A stretch of DNA of 50,967 bases from DATMXS01 sp050260275 (GTDB lineage: Bacteria > Acidobacteriota > Terriglobia > Bryobacterales > Bryobacteraceae): positions 1-50,967 of the forward strand of contig JBLNBX010000035.1 in the NCBI GenBank assembly GCA_050260275.1. Direction: 5' to 3'. Position numbers and translations under genes: made by a program. Under the pieces are notes generated by a model. It had not been told where the DNA came from, did not search any database, and worked only from the letters and a program-made list of their open reading frames with translations. Positions 31,257-39,730 of this stretch are shown here, piece after piece (position 1 is the first letter of the stretch; each line of letters begins with the position of its first letter).

Positions 31257-31425
31257 TCAGCTGCCGATCTCGACAGACCCGATCAGCAGGCCGATGGCCT
31301 GAACTGGCGCGATGGCGCCGTTCTGGTTCGGGCTCAGTCCGAAGCGCTTGGATAGGTCCGGCAGGATCGTGCCACGCACGGGGTCGATCCTGCCGGAGGC
31401 GAAGATGCTTGCGTCTGTGCTTGCG
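31257..31425 (-). pseudogene. Remnant of the N-terminal part of an MFS transporter
   Basis: On the minus strand, directly behind the Gfo/Idh gene but in another frame, about 50 codons read SIFASGRIDPVRGTILPDL, SKRFGLSPNQNGAIAPV and QAIGLLIGSVEIGS, then stop at 31257. This resembles the first two membrane helices and connecting loop of major facilitator sugar transporters (…GTILP.L..RFGLS..Q.G…). There is no start codon or ribosome-binding site, and the rest of the ~400-residue transporter is missing, although another frame beyond the stop continues with about 25 hydrophobic residues (LINAVLVLPAF…). I interpret it as a decayed gene. The match is by eye only. Confidence 0.45.
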
Positions 31426-31426
31426 T

Positions 31427-32716
31427 TTAGACGAAACGGTACTTGTTCGTCGCCCGGTTCCAGACGATCTTCTTGCCCTGCTTGTAAGACAGGGTGGCCA
31501 TGTGTCCGCCGATGGCGGCTTCTTGTCCGACCGTGGCCGGAGCTATGACCTTCTCGCGGCCGAGTATGGCGTTGATGAAGTTGCGCTCGTGCGCCTCGAC
31601 GGCCAGATTGTCGCAGTTCTTGACCGTTTCGGTCATGGGCTTGCGGGCTTTCACGCGCTCCGGCGGGCGGCCCTGGAAGGTCTCGGGGGTGAACGTAAGG
31701 GTCTGGCGGTTCAGAACCTCGATGGTGCCCTCGTTGCCCATGAACTGTTCGCCGTATCCGAAATTGGCGTTGCCGAGGTAGCAGGAGTAGTTCAGGTGGA
31801 ACTTCTCGGGAACGTACTCGTAAAGCGCGCTGATGACGTCCGGCACCTCGCGGTCGTCGGGCAGGTTGTTATACGGCCGGTCCCAGCGGTAAATGCCGCC
31901 CGAGGCCATGCAGGACGTGGGAACGGTCTTGCTGAGGACGAAGTTGGTGATGTCCGTCTGGTGCACCAGCAGGTCGGTTGAGATGCCGCCCGAGTAGTCC
32001 CAGTAGAGCCTCCACTGGCGGTACCGGCGGGGGTCGAAAGGCCGCTTCGGCGCCGGGCCGAGGAACTTCTGCCAATCGGTAGTCTCCGGGCTGAGGCCTT
32101 CCTGGACGGGGTAGCGCCAGGCGGGCTCGTGATCGAAGCCGTTGCGGTACCAGAAGGCGCGCACGTAGTGGCACTCGCCGATCATGCCCGCCTCCACCAT
32201 CTCCTTGGCTTTCTTGTAGAGCTGGTTGCTGCGGTTCTGGGTTCCCACCTGAACCACCTTGTCCGACTTCTCGGCTGCCTTGACGATGTCCCAGCCCTCT
32301 TCGATGGTGTGCGCGATTGGCTTTTCGAGGTAGATGTGCTTTTTCGCAGCCAGGGCGTCGAGCGCCATGCGGTGGTGAAGGTGCTCGGGCGTGCAGATGA
32401 ACACTGCATCGATGGAGGGATCGCGGAGGATCTCGCGGTAGTCCGCGAAGGTCTTGGGCGTGTTCTTGCCCATGTCGATCACCCGCTTCTTGCCGTTCTC
32501 GAGGGCGCCGGTGAAGATGTCACAGACAGCGGTGACCACGAAATCGGCCTGCGGGACGCCGGCGTAGAGGCGCTCCAAAAGATAGTACCCGCGGCTGCCG
32601 GTCCCGATGAAGGCGACGTTCACCTTGCCGTTCGCGCCCAGCGCGGGCAGGACGGCCGGCGCGGCGGCGATTGCAGCCCCTTTGACAAAAGTGCGGCGGG
32701 AGACGTACTCAGACAT
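31427..32716 (-). CDS. Tat-exported Gfo/Idh/MocA-family oxidoreductase
   Basis: A 429-residue enzyme with a twin-arginine signal (YVSRRTFVKGAAIAAAPAVLPAL). The Rossmann motif is VNVAFIGTGSRGYYLLE, followed by AVFICTPEHLHHRMALDAL and HIYLEKPIAHTIEEGWDIV, where EKP carries the family lysine. The C-terminal domain contains YWDYSGGISTDLLVHQTDI and ends NRATNKYRFV. This long form with WRLYWDYSGG is widespread in Acidobacteria and Planctomycetes and is thought to act on exported or scavenged sugars. The frame is open for another ~88 codons upstream, but the RR motif near position 7 and AAGGAG in the leader support the ATG at 32716. It faces away from the rimP operon. Confidence 0.92.
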   Translation of the reverse strand: MSEYVSRRTFVKGAAIAAAPAVLPALGANGKVNVAFIGTGSRGYYLLERLYAGVPQADFVVTAVCDIFTGALENGKKRVIDMGKNTPKTFADYREILRDPSIDAVFICTPEHLHHRMALDALAAKKHIYLEKPIAHTIEEGWDIVKAAEKSDKVVQVGTQNRSNQLYKKAKEMVEAGMIGECHYVRAFWYRNGFDHEPAWRYPVQEGLSPETTDWQKFLGPAPKRPFDPRRYRQWRLYWDYSGGISTDLLVHQTDITNFVLSKTVPTSCMASGGIYRWDRPYNNLPDDREVPDVISALYEYVPEKFHLNYSCYLGNANFGYGEQFMGNEGTIEVLNRQTLTFTPETFQGRPPERVKARKPMTETVKNCDNLAVEAHERNFINAILGREKVIAPATVGQEAAIGGHMATLSYKQGKKIVWNRATNKYRFV

Positions 32717-32874
32717 AGGTATAGTTCTCTCCTTCCGAAACTTACAGCATAGCCGAGCGGGACGGGTGCTGGGCCTGGCCGGTCGTCCGGGCAGCCCGTT
32801 CAGGACGTGCCCGCCTGGTTCCGCACGGGCGAGCGCGCCACCGGCGGACTCAAGGCGACGCGCGGGGGAGGCGG

Positions 32875-32883
32875 TGCTATAAT
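32875..32883 (+). promoter_or_regulatory. Extended -10 promoter of the rimP-nusA-infB operon
   Basis: TGC directly followed by TATAAT (32875-32883) is a perfect extended -10. The -35 is not recognisable, as expected for this promoter class. The expected start is near 32890, so the transcript begins with the hairpin at 32908-32924 and has a leader of ~70 nt before rimP. Confidence 0.65.
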
Positions 32884-32907
32884 CAAGGTCAGGTGTCAGT
32901 CCAAATG

Positions 32908-32930
32908 AGTGGGCGGAAGCCCACTTTTTT
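32908..32930 (+). terminator. Attenuator-like intrinsic terminator in the rimP leader
   Basis: A perfect 7-bp stem (AGTGGGC/GCCCACT) closes a GGAA tetraloop; its last T begins a run of six Ts. It lies 18-41 nt after the predicted start and ends 29 nt before the rimP ATG, so as it stands it would stop most transcripts before the operon. Similar hairpins occur before rimP-nusA operons in several phyla and are thought to let NusA level or elongation state control read-through. Confidence 0.75.
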
Positions 32931-32958
32931 GTTGCGCGCCGGGGTTTTTCCAACAGAC

Positions 32959-33420
32959 ATGAAGGACGCGGTGGTGGCAAAGGTCACAGAGATCGCCGAA
33001 CGTGTCGCCCGGCCGGAGGGGATCGAAATCGTAGACGTCACATTCGCCGGTGGAGGAAACCGGCGCCTTCTCCGTATCACCATCGACAAGCCGCAGGGCG
33101 TCTCGCATGCAGACTGCGAGCTGGTATCCCAGCAGGTCGGCACAATCCTCGACGTCGAGGATGTGATCCCGGGTGGAAGCTACCAGCTTGAGGTCAGTTC
33201 GCCCGGGCTTGAGCGCAAGCTATTGAAATTGCGGGATTTTGAACGGTTTCAGGGCCGGAAGGCCCGCGTGGTGCTGCGCGAGCCCGTCGAAGGCAGGCGG
33301 GAGTGGGTAGGCATCCTGGGCGGGGTCTCCGGCGAGACGATCGCGCTCGACGCGGCCGGGCAGGCCGTGCGCTTCTCATTCAATCAGGTGGCCAGAGCGC
33401 ACCTGAAGGTCGACTGGTAA
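32959..33420 (+). CDS. rimP: Ribosome maturation factor RimP
   Basis: A 153-residue cytoplasmic protein needed for late maturation of the 30S subunit. The N-terminal domain (1-80) contains GIEIVDVTFAGGGNRRLLRITIDKPQGVSHADCE and the conserved YQLEVSSPGLERKL follows. The C-terminal SH3-like domain (~85-153) includes FQGRKARVVLREPVEGRREWVGIL. The ATG at 32959 is chosen because an upstream in-frame ATG at 32893 would make the protein run through the terminator hairpin and lacks a ribosome-binding site. It is the first gene of the rimP-nusA-infB-ylxP-rbfA unit, 30 nt before nusA. Confidence 0.94.
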   Translation: MKDAVVAKVTEIAERVARPEGIEIVDVTFAGGGNRRLLRITIDKPQGVSHADCELVSQQVGTILDVEDVIPGGSYQLEVSSPGLERKLLKLRDFERFQGRKARVVLREPVEGRREWVGILGGVSGETIALDAAGQAVRFSFNQVARAHLKVDW

Positions 33421-33450
33421 TCCCAGACATAGCCAATATAGAGGGTCATC

Positions 33451-34980
33451 TTGGCAACGATCTACCAATCCATCGAGATTCTGAGTAAGGAAAAGGGCAT
33501 CGATCCGCAGATCGTCATTGACGCGGTTAAGGACGCCATGCTGGTGGCTGCGCGAAAGCACTACCGCACGGAAGAGAACCTCGTGGCCGACCTGGACCAG
33601 AAAACCGGCGGGATTCAGATCTACGCCGTTAAGCAGGTGGTTGAGACGGTCGAGGACCCTGTCAACCAGCTCACACTCGAAGAGGCGAGGAAGTTGGACG
33701 CCTCGGCCGAGATCGGCTCCGAGGTGCGCATTGCCAAGCCGACCGGTACGCTGGGGCGGATCTCCGCCCAGACCGCCAAACAGGTGATCCTCCAGAAAGT
33801 CCGCGAGGCCGAGCGCGAGACCGTGTTCCAGGAGTACGTGGGCCGCATTGGCGAACTGATCACCTGCACAGTTAAGCGCGTCGAGGGGCTGGATCTGGTG
33901 GTGGATATCGGAAAGACCGAGGCGAGGCTGCCCAAGAAGGAGCAATCCCGACTGGAGAGCTTCAGCGTGGGCGACCGCATCCGGTGCGTGATCAAGAGCG
34001 TCGATAAGACCGGGAAGACCCCGGGCGTGGTGGTTTCGAGGGCCGCGCCGGAGCTGGTAATGCGCCTGTTCGAGCAGGAAGTGCCTGAGATCTACGACGG
34101 TACAGTCACCATTCAGGGTTGCGCGCGCGAAGCTGGCGAGAGGACCAAAATTGCCGTCTACAGCCGTGACCGGGACGTCGACAGCGTCGGCGCGTGCGTA
34201 GGCATGAAGGGCATGCGCGTTCAGTCGATCATCCGCGAACTGCGCGGCGAGAAGATCGACATCATCGAGTATTCCGATGACCCCGTGGTGTTCGCCACTC
34301 ACGCGCTCAGCCCCGCCAAGATAAGCAGCGTGACTATCCTGGACGCCCAGGAGAAGCACATGGAAGTGATCGTGGACGACACGCAACTGTCGCTCGCGAT
34401 CGGGAAGAAGGGACAGAACGTCCGGCTGGCCGCGAAGCTGCTCGGGTGGCGCATCGATATCAAGAGCGAAGAGGAAAAGCGCCAGGAAGTGGAGTCTCAG
34501 ATGGCGGCGCTGGTGGTTTCCGGAGCGCCGGTTTCGGTGCTGATCGACCACGGGCTGGCGGACAAGGTTGTGGAGCGGCTGATCGAGGTCGGCATCGGCA
34601 CGGTCGAGAAGCTCGGCGGGATGACGCCCGAGGAGTTGGAAGCCATCGAGGGTATCGGGCCGGAGACGGTTGCCGCAATCCAGGTGGCTGTGAACGCGTA
34701 TTACGCGCAGTTCGAGGAGCCGGCCGAAACGGATTTCGCGACTACGGTGGATGCGGGCGCGGCCCGTTACACGGAGTCTGCCTTTTCCGTGGAGGACGTG
34801 CAGGAGGAAAGCGGCGCGCCTGAGAGCGCGCCGGAAGAAGAGGCGCAGCAGCCGGCCGATGCCGCATCCGCGGCGGCTGATGTGTCCGGGGAGACAGACC
34901 CTGCCGCGATCATGAATTCGGGAAGCGATGTTGTTGAGTCTGATACGATAAGAGACTCGGACAACAGCAGCGGGAGTTGA
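33451..34980 (+). CDS. nusA: Transcription termination/antitermination factor NusA
   Basis: A 509-residue RNA polymerase-associated factor that modulates pausing, termination and antitermination. The N-terminal polymerase-binding domain (1-125) includes AVKDAMLVAARKHY. The S1 domain (~130-200) has ITCTVKRVEGLDLVVDIGKTEARLP. KH1 and KH2 (~205-345) have VGACVGMKGMRVQSI and LSLAIGKKGQNVRLA. A helix-hairpin-helix segment (~350-425: LIEVGIGTVEKLGGMTPEELEAIEGIGPETV) is followed by an acidic, Ala/Ser-rich tail of about 80 residues that is probably disordered. The start is a TTG, with GAGGG six bases upstream; no in-frame ATG gives the standard N-terminus. It may feed back on the hairpin before rimP. 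Confidence 0.96.
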   Translation: MATIYQSIEILSKEKGIDPQIVIDAVKDAMLVAARKHYRTEENLVADLDQKTGGIQIYAVKQVVETVEDPVNQLTLEEARKLDASAEIGSEVRIAKPTGTLGRISAQTAKQVILQKVREAERETVFQEYVGRIGELITCTVKRVEGLDLVVDIGKTEARLPKKEQSRLESFSVGDRIRCVIKSVDKTGKTPGVVVSRAAPELVMRLFEQEVPEIYDGTVTIQGCAREAGERTKIAVYSRDRDVDSVGACVGMKGMRVQSIIRELRGEKIDIIEYSDDPVVFATHALSPAKISSVTILDAQEKHMEVIVDDTQLSLAIGKKGQNVRLAAKLLGWRIDIKSEEEKRQEVESQMAALVVSGAPVSVLIDHGLADKVVERLIEVGIGTVEKLGGMTPEELEAIEGIGPETVAAIQVAVNAYYAQFEEPAETDFATTVDAGAARYTESAFSVEDVQEESGAPESAPEEEAQQPADAASAAADVSGETDPAAIMNSGSDVVESDTIRDSDNSSGS

Positions 34981-34985
34981 ACATA

Positions 34986-35007
34986 CGCACCGGCTGTGCG
35001 GCTTTTT
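34986..35007 (+). terminator. Weak hairpin with short T-tract between nusA and infB
   Basis: A 5-bp stem (CGCAC/GTGCG) with a 5-nt loop is followed by GCTTTTT, just after the nusA stop. It is too weak for a confident terminator but may lower read-through into infB. Confidence 0.3.
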
Positions 35008-35061
35008 CAGGCAGTTGGCAAGTTTTGTGTCCGGCGGGTGTAGTTCACAGCAGTTGACTTT

Positions 35062-38040
35062 ATGAGGAAAATTCGAGTAAACGAGCTGGCGCGCGAATGT
35101 GAACAGCCGAATAGCGTGATCCTTGCGCTCCTGCCCGAGTACGGCGTCACCGAAAAGAAGACGCACTCCAGCTCGATCGACGAGGACGTTGCCAACCAGA
35201 TCCGGCAGCGGTTCGGCGTTTTCGTGGAACCGGAGGCCGGCCCGGCGGAGGCGCGTCCCGAGGAGACTCCTGAAAAGGCTGCGAAGGAGCCCGAAGTGAC
35301 GCCTGTGGTTGAGGCTCCGGTTGTCGAAGTCGAACAAGAGCGGCCCGCCCCGGCCGAACCCGCGCAGGAGCCGGTGGTTTTCGAAGAACCCGCTGTCAAA
35401 CGCCCCGCTATCCGGCCGCCGCTGCTGAGCAGGGGACCGCGCGAGGCCCCCGCGCCGCCGCAACAGGCGCCGCTGCCGGCCGTGCCTCCGCCATCCGCGC
35501 CGCCGCACGCCGTGCGCCCCCCGATTGCGGCTCGCGGCCCGGCGACTCCACCCGCTCCGCCCGTAGCTCCCCCAGTAGCTCCCCCGCGGACTGCTCCGCC
35601 TCCGGCTCAACAGCCGCCCGCGGCACAGGTGCTTCCTTCGACGCGCCCATCGATTCCGGCTCGTCCTGCACCAACGGGCCCGCGTCCGGGACAGATTATC
35701 TCGGGACCGCGCGCGCCGCTGCCTCCCCCGGAAGCGCCTCGCGCTCCACGCGTGCCGGAGCCTCCGCGGCAGCGCCCCGCGACGGTGCGGACTCCCCCGC
35801 CGCCGGCCGCAAAGCAACCGATACACGGTCCGATGCCGCCTGACGCCGTCATAGCCGGCCGTGCCCCGCTTGCGGGGCAGCCCGCCGCGCGCCCGGTGGT
35901 GCCTCCGCGGCCCGACCTTGTAGCCCGTCTGTCGCAGACGCGCGCCATGCCTGGGCAGCCCACACCGCGTCCAGCGCGTCCCGCGACGCCGCCTGTTCCA
36001 GGGCAGCCGATCTATCGTGGCCCGATTCGCCCCGGCCAGCCGCTCCGGCCTCGTCCGGGCGGTCCAGGAGCGCCCGGCGGCCCTGCCGGGAGAGGCCGCG
36101 GGATGCACCCGACAACCCCGCTGCGTCCCGAAGCGGCAGTCGTCCCGACCACCGATACCCGCAGGGGCCAGAAGGACCGCCGCGCGCAGATCGACCGCGA
36201 AGCCGAGCGCGAAGGCAAGCTCCTCAGGCCGGTTCGCCGCCGCGAAGAGGAAGCCAAACTCGCGCAGGGCAAGCAGATCACCATCGCCGAGGGCATCACG
36301 GTCAAGGAACTCTCCGAAAAACTCGGCATCAAGGCGAGCCTCGTTATCCGCAAGCTCGTGGATATGAAGACGTTCGCCACGATTAACCAGACGCTCGACG
36401 TCAAGCTGGCCGAAACGGTGGCGCGCGAGTTCGGGGCAATCACTTCCACCGTCAGCTTCGAGCAGGAGGCTGCGCAGCGGGAGGAACTTGAAGCCATCGA
36501 GCGCGAGGATGACGAGTGGGGCCCCGTTGCAAGGCCGCCCATCGTCACTATCATGGGTCACGTCGACCACGGCAAGACGTCGCTGCTCGACGCCATCCGC
36601 CAGACGAACGTGGCCGAGGGCGAAGCCGGCGGCATCACGCAGCACATCGGCGCTTACCAGGTAGAGAAGAACGACAGGCAGATCACCTTTATCGACACGC
36701 CGGGCCACGAGGCGTTCACGCGCATGAGGGCGCGCGGAGCCAAGGTGACCGACATTGTGGTTCTGGTTGTCGCGGCCGACGACGGGGTCATGCCCCAGAC
36801 GCTCGAGGCCATCGACCACTCGAAGGCGGCCGGCGTCCCGATCATCGTCGCCATCAACAAGATAGACCGTCCCGACGCTCAGCCGGAGCGCGTCATGCAG
36901 CAGCTCTCCGATCGCGGCCTGGTCCCCGACGACTGGGGCGGCGACACGGTGATGGTGCCGGTTTCGGCCCGCACCAAGCAAAACCTGGATCGCCTGCTGG
37001 ACATGATCCTGCTCGTGGCCGACATGCAGGAACTCAAAGCCAACCCCGCGCGGACCGCGGTTGCCACGGTGCTCGAAGCGCGGTTGGACAAGGGCCGCGG
37101 CCCCGTCGCCACGGTGATCGTTCGCAACGGCACTCTGAATGTCGGCGATTTCTTCATCTGTGGACCCGTGTACGGCAAGGTGCGCGCGATGTTCGATTCG
37201 CGCGGCAACCAGATCAAGTCCGCGGGGCCGGCACAGCCGGCGGAGGTCCTCGGACTCGAGGCGCTGCCGGAGGTGGGCGAGACGCTTCAGGTGGTGACCG
37301 ATACGGCCAAGGCCAAGCAGATCGTCGTCTACCGCGAGTCGAAGATGCGCGAGCAGGCCATGGCGAAGACTGCGAGGCTCTCGCTCGACCGGCTGTCGCA
37401 GCAGGTTGGTGAGGGCGAAACCAAGGAACTGCCCCTCATCCTCAAGGCGGACGTGGGCGGCAGCGCCGAGGTGCTTGCAGAGACCCTGCAAAAGCTGTCG
37501 AACGAGAAGGTGCGCATCCGGGTGATCCACGCCGGCGTTGGCGCGATAACGGAAACCGACGTGCTGCTGGCGTCCGCATCGAACGCGGTCATCATCGGGT
37601 TCAATGTGCGCCCGGACCGCAACGCTACCGTGCTGGCCGAGCAGGAGAAGGTCGATATCCGGCTGCACACGATCATCTACGACCTGACGGACGAGATCAA
37701 GCGTGCCATGGCCGGCATGCTCGAGCCCGTCGTCAAGGAGGCCTACAAGGGCCGCGCCGAGGTCCGCGAGACCTTCCACATCTCGAAGGTCGGCACGATC
37801 GCCGGCTGCCTGGTGGTGGACGGCGCGATCACCCGCGACAGCCAGGTCCGCGTGTTGCGCGACAACGTCGTGGTGTACACCGGCAAGATCGCCTCGCTCA
37901 AACGGTTCAAGAACGACGCGAGCGAGGTGCGCAGCGGCCTGGAGTGCGGCATCGGCATCGAGAACTTCAACGATATCAAGCCGAACGACGTGATCGAGGC
38001 GTTCGTGCAGGAGCGGGTTGCGGCCGAAGTGCCCGCTTAG
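35062..38040 (+). CDS. infB: Translation initiation factor IF-2
   Basis: A 992-residue GTPase that brings initiator tRNA to the 30S subunit and promotes subunit joining. A first IF2_N domain (1-52: IRVNELARECEQPNSVILALLPEYG) is followed by ~300 residues very rich in Pro, Ala and Arg, then a second IF2_N domain (~410-460: ITVKELSEKLGIKASLVIRKL). The G domain has GHVDHGKT (from 499), DTPGHE (from 545) and NKID (from 599). Domains II-IV and the C2 tRNA-binding domain follow to the end. The linker is much longer than in most bacteria and nearly free of acidic residues in its middle. ylxR and ylxQ, often found between nusA and infB, are absent; the gap is only 81 nt. Confidence 0.97.
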   Translation: MRKIRVNELARECEQPNSVILALLPEYGVTEKKTHSSSIDEDVANQIRQRFGVFVEPEAGPAEARPEETPEKAAKEPEVTPVVEAPVVEVEQERPAPAEPAQEPVVFEEPAVKRPAIRPPLLSRGPREAPAPPQQAPLPAVPPPSAPPHAVRPPIAARGPATPPAPPVAPPVAPPRTAPPPAQQPPAAQVLPSTRPSIPARPAPTGPRPGQIISGPRAPLPPPEAPRAPRVPEPPRQRPATVRTPPPPAAKQPIHGPMPPDAVIAGRAPLAGQPAARPVVPPRPDLVARLSQTRAMPGQPTPRPARPATPPVPGQPIYRGPIRPGQPLRPRPGGPGAPGGPAGRGRGMHPTTPLRPEAAVVPTTDTRRGQKDRRAQIDREAEREGKLLRPVRRREEEAKLAQGKQITIAEGITVKELSEKLGIKASLVIRKLVDMKTFATINQTLDVKLAETVAREFGAITSTVSFEQEAAQREELEAIEREDDEWGPVARPPIVTIMGHVDHGKTSLLDAIRQTNVAEGEAGGITQHIGAYQVEKNDRQITFIDTPGHEAFTRMRARGAKVTDIVVLVVAADDGVMPQTLEAIDHSKAAGVPIIVAINKIDRPDAQPERVMQQLSDRGLVPDDWGGDTVMVPVSARTKQNLDRLLDMILLVADMQELKANPARTAVATVLEARLDKGRGPVATVIVRNGTLNVGDFFICGPVYGKVRAMFDSRGNQIKSAGPAQPAEVLGLEALPEVGETLQVVTDTAKAKQIVVYRESKMREQAMAKTARLSLDRLSQQVGEGETKELPLILKADVGGSAEVLAETLQKLSNEKVRIRVIHAGVGAITETDVLLASASNAVIIGFNVRPDRNATVLAEQEKVDIRLHTIIYDLTDEIKRAMAGMLEPVVKEAYKGRAEVRETFHISKVGTIAGCLVVDGAITRDSQVRVLRDNVVVYTGKIASLKRFKNDASEVRSGLECGIGIENFNDIKPNDVIEAFVQERVAAEVPA

Positions 38041-38066
38041 GGCGGCTGGATCACCCGCGAAACAGC

Positions 38067-38357
38067 ATGGCCACCATAGGCGTCATCACTTTGGAGGTGC
38101 GAATTGAGGAATCGCACTCTCTGAAGGAAAAGCGGCACGTCGTCCAGAGCCTGAAGGAGCGGCTGCGGCACAAGTTCAACGTCGCCGTGGCGGAGATCGA
38201 CTATCAGGACCTCTGGCAGCGCGCCGCGGTAGCCGCCGTGACAGTTTCGAACGACCACATGCACGCCGCGCAGGTCCTGCAGTCGGTGGAGCGCGAAGCC
38301 GCCAGCCTGCTCGGGCCGGGACTTGTATCGGCCAGCGTGGAATGGTTGAGTGAGTAG
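38067..38357 (+). CDS. YlxP-like DUF503 protein
   Basis: A 96-residue protein of the DUF503 (YlxP) family, found next to infB and rbfA in many bacteria and proposed to act in ribosome assembly. SHSLKEKRHVVQSLKERLRHKFNVAVAEIDYQDLWQRA is the family signature, and TVSNDHMHAAQVLQSVEREA the C-terminal half. The ATG at 38067 lies 26 nt after infB, and the frame continues upstream only within infB. rbfA begins 6 nt after the stop, so the genes are co-transcribed. No biochemical role is firmly established. Confidence 0.88.
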   Translation: MATIGVITLEVRIEESHSLKEKRHVVQSLKERLRHKFNVAVAEIDYQDLWQRAAVAAVTVSNDHMHAAQVLQSVEREAASLLGPGLVSASVEWLSE

Positions 38358-38363
38358 TGCCAT

Positions 38364-38720
38364 ATGGACCCACACAGGGTAGAGCGCATCGCCGGAGCGC
38401 TCCGCGAGGAACTCGCGGAGATGATTGAGTACGAGCTTGCGGACGAGCGCCTGCGCGAGGTGACCGTTACCGGCGTGCACGTCACGCCGGACCTCAAGCG
38501 TGCGCACGTTAGCGTGTCCGGCGGGCGCGAATCGGTCGAGGCCCTCGAGCACGCGCGCAACTACCTCAGGCGCGAGCTTTCGTCCCGCCTTCGCCTGTAC
38601 CGCGTTCCCGAGCTCCACTTTGAGACCGAGGATCCCTCAAGCCCGGCTGCCCGCGTGGAGCAGTTGCTCGAACGCGTCAGAAAGAATCGCGAAAAAAAGG
38701 CGCACCCCCCGGAAAAGTGA
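38364..38720 (+). CDS. rbfA: Ribosome-binding factor A
   Basis: A 118-residue KH-like protein that binds the immature 30S subunit near helix 1 of 16S rRNA and supports late processing, especially in the cold. RVERIAGALREELAEMIEYELADERL, VTVTGVHVTPDLKRAHVSVS and the RRELSSRLRLYRVPELHFETED strand are conserved. A basic C-terminal tail (RVRKNREKKAHPPEK) is typical. The stop overlaps the next gene by four bases (GTGA). truB, which often follows rbfA, is absent here; apbE takes its place. Confidence 0.94.
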   Translation: MDPHRVERIAGALREELAEMIEYELADERLREVTVTGVHVTPDLKRAHVSVSGGRESVEALEHARNYLRRELSSRLRLYRVPELHFETEDPSSPAARVEQLLERVRKNREKKAHPPEK

Positions 38721-39730
38721 CTTCTTTTATCTCACTGCGCATGTTACGTTTATGTGTGTTGGCGGTGCTCGCGGCGGCTCTTCCGTCCGTGGCCGCGCAG
38801 CCGCAGGCGCCCGGCGAGTTGTTGCGGCTGGAGCAGAGCATCGACGCCATGGGTACCACCTACGGCGTGACGCTCTATGGGTACGACCGCGAGCGGATGC
38901 TATCGGCCGTTGAGGCCGCCGCCGACGAGTTGTACCGGCTGGATCGCATGCTGTCCAACTACCGGCCGGATAGCGAGTTGAGCAAGGTGAACCGGCTGGC
39001 CGGCGAACAGCCCGTGAGGGTTTCGGCGGAGCTGTTCAAATTGCTTGAAAAGTGCATGGATGTCAGCCGGAGGAGCGAAGGCGCGTTCGACATCAGCGTC
39101 GGGCCGCTGATGAAGGTGTGGGGTTTCTACCGCGGCAGCGGACGTGTGCCCGCGGACGCCCAGGTTCGTGAGGCTCTTGAGAAAGTCGGGTATCAGAAGA
39201 TCGTTTTGAACCCCTCCGATCGCACAGTGAGGTTTTCGCAGCCGGGCATGGAACTCGACCCCGGCGGGATCGGCAAGGGCTATGCCGTCGACCGGGTCAT
39301 TGAGGTTCTGAAGGACAACGGCATCACGTCGGCGCTGGTCACGTCCGGCGGCAGCAGCATATACGCGCTTGGGTCGCCCAACGGCGGCAATGACGGATGG
39401 CCCGTCAAGATCCGCGATCCGAAGCGTCCGGGGGCAACCGTGGCAGACCTTCAGCTCAAGGATGAGTCGATGTCAACTTCCGGGAGCTACGAGAAGTTCT
39501 TCGAGGCAGACGGGAAGATCTACAGCCACGTGATGGACCCGCGCACGGGATACCCCGCTCAGGGGATGCTCTCGGTGTCGGTAGTGGCGCCCTCGACGCT
39601 GGATAGCGAGGCCTGGACCAAGCCGTTTTTCATCCTCGGCCGCCAGTGGGCGGCCAGTCACAAGCCCAATAATTTTCGCGTTTTTGTATGCGAGGACCGA
39701 GCGGAACTGCGATGCGAATGGCTCCAATGA
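38717..39730 (+). CDS. apbE: FAD:protein FMN transferase
   Basis: A 337-residue flavin transferase that attaches FMN through a phosphoester to Thr/Ser of periplasmic electron-transfer proteins such as RnfG or NqrC. A signal peptide is visible (LRLCVLAVLAAALPSVAAQ). DAMGTTYGVTLYG is the family N-terminal motif, followed by FDISVGPLMKVWGF, LDPGGIGKGYAVDRV and the SGGSSIYALG and HVMDPRTGYP motifs that bind FAD and magnesium. The first start is a GTG overlapping the rbfA stop (GTGA); an ATG at 38741 would shorten the protein by eight residues and still keep the signal. The 3' end overlaps hemE by ATGA. Its target protein is not in the window. Confidence 0.93.
   Translation: MTSFISLRMLRLCVLAVLAAALPSVAAQPQAPGELLRLEQSIDAMGTTYGVTLYGYDRERMLSAVEAAADELYRLDRMLSNYRPDSELSKVNRLAGEQPVRVSAELFKLLEKCMDVSRRSEGAFDISVGPLMKVWGFYRGSGRVPADAQVREALEKVGYQKIVLNPSDRTVRFSQPGMELDPGGIGKGYAVDRVIEVLKDNGITSALVTSGGSSIYALGSPNGGNDGWPVKIRDPKRPGATVADLQLKDESMSTSGSYEKFFEADGKIYSHVMDPRTGYPAQGMLSVSVVAPSTLDSEAWTKPFFILGRQWAASHKPNNFRVFVCEDRAELRCEWLQ

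Noticed and set aside
33376..37779. A 1467-codon open frame on the minus strand opposite rimP, nusA and infB
   Set aside because: It is the mirror of strongly conserved genes in GC-rich DNA, has long low-complexity stretches, no family motif and no ribosome-binding site.
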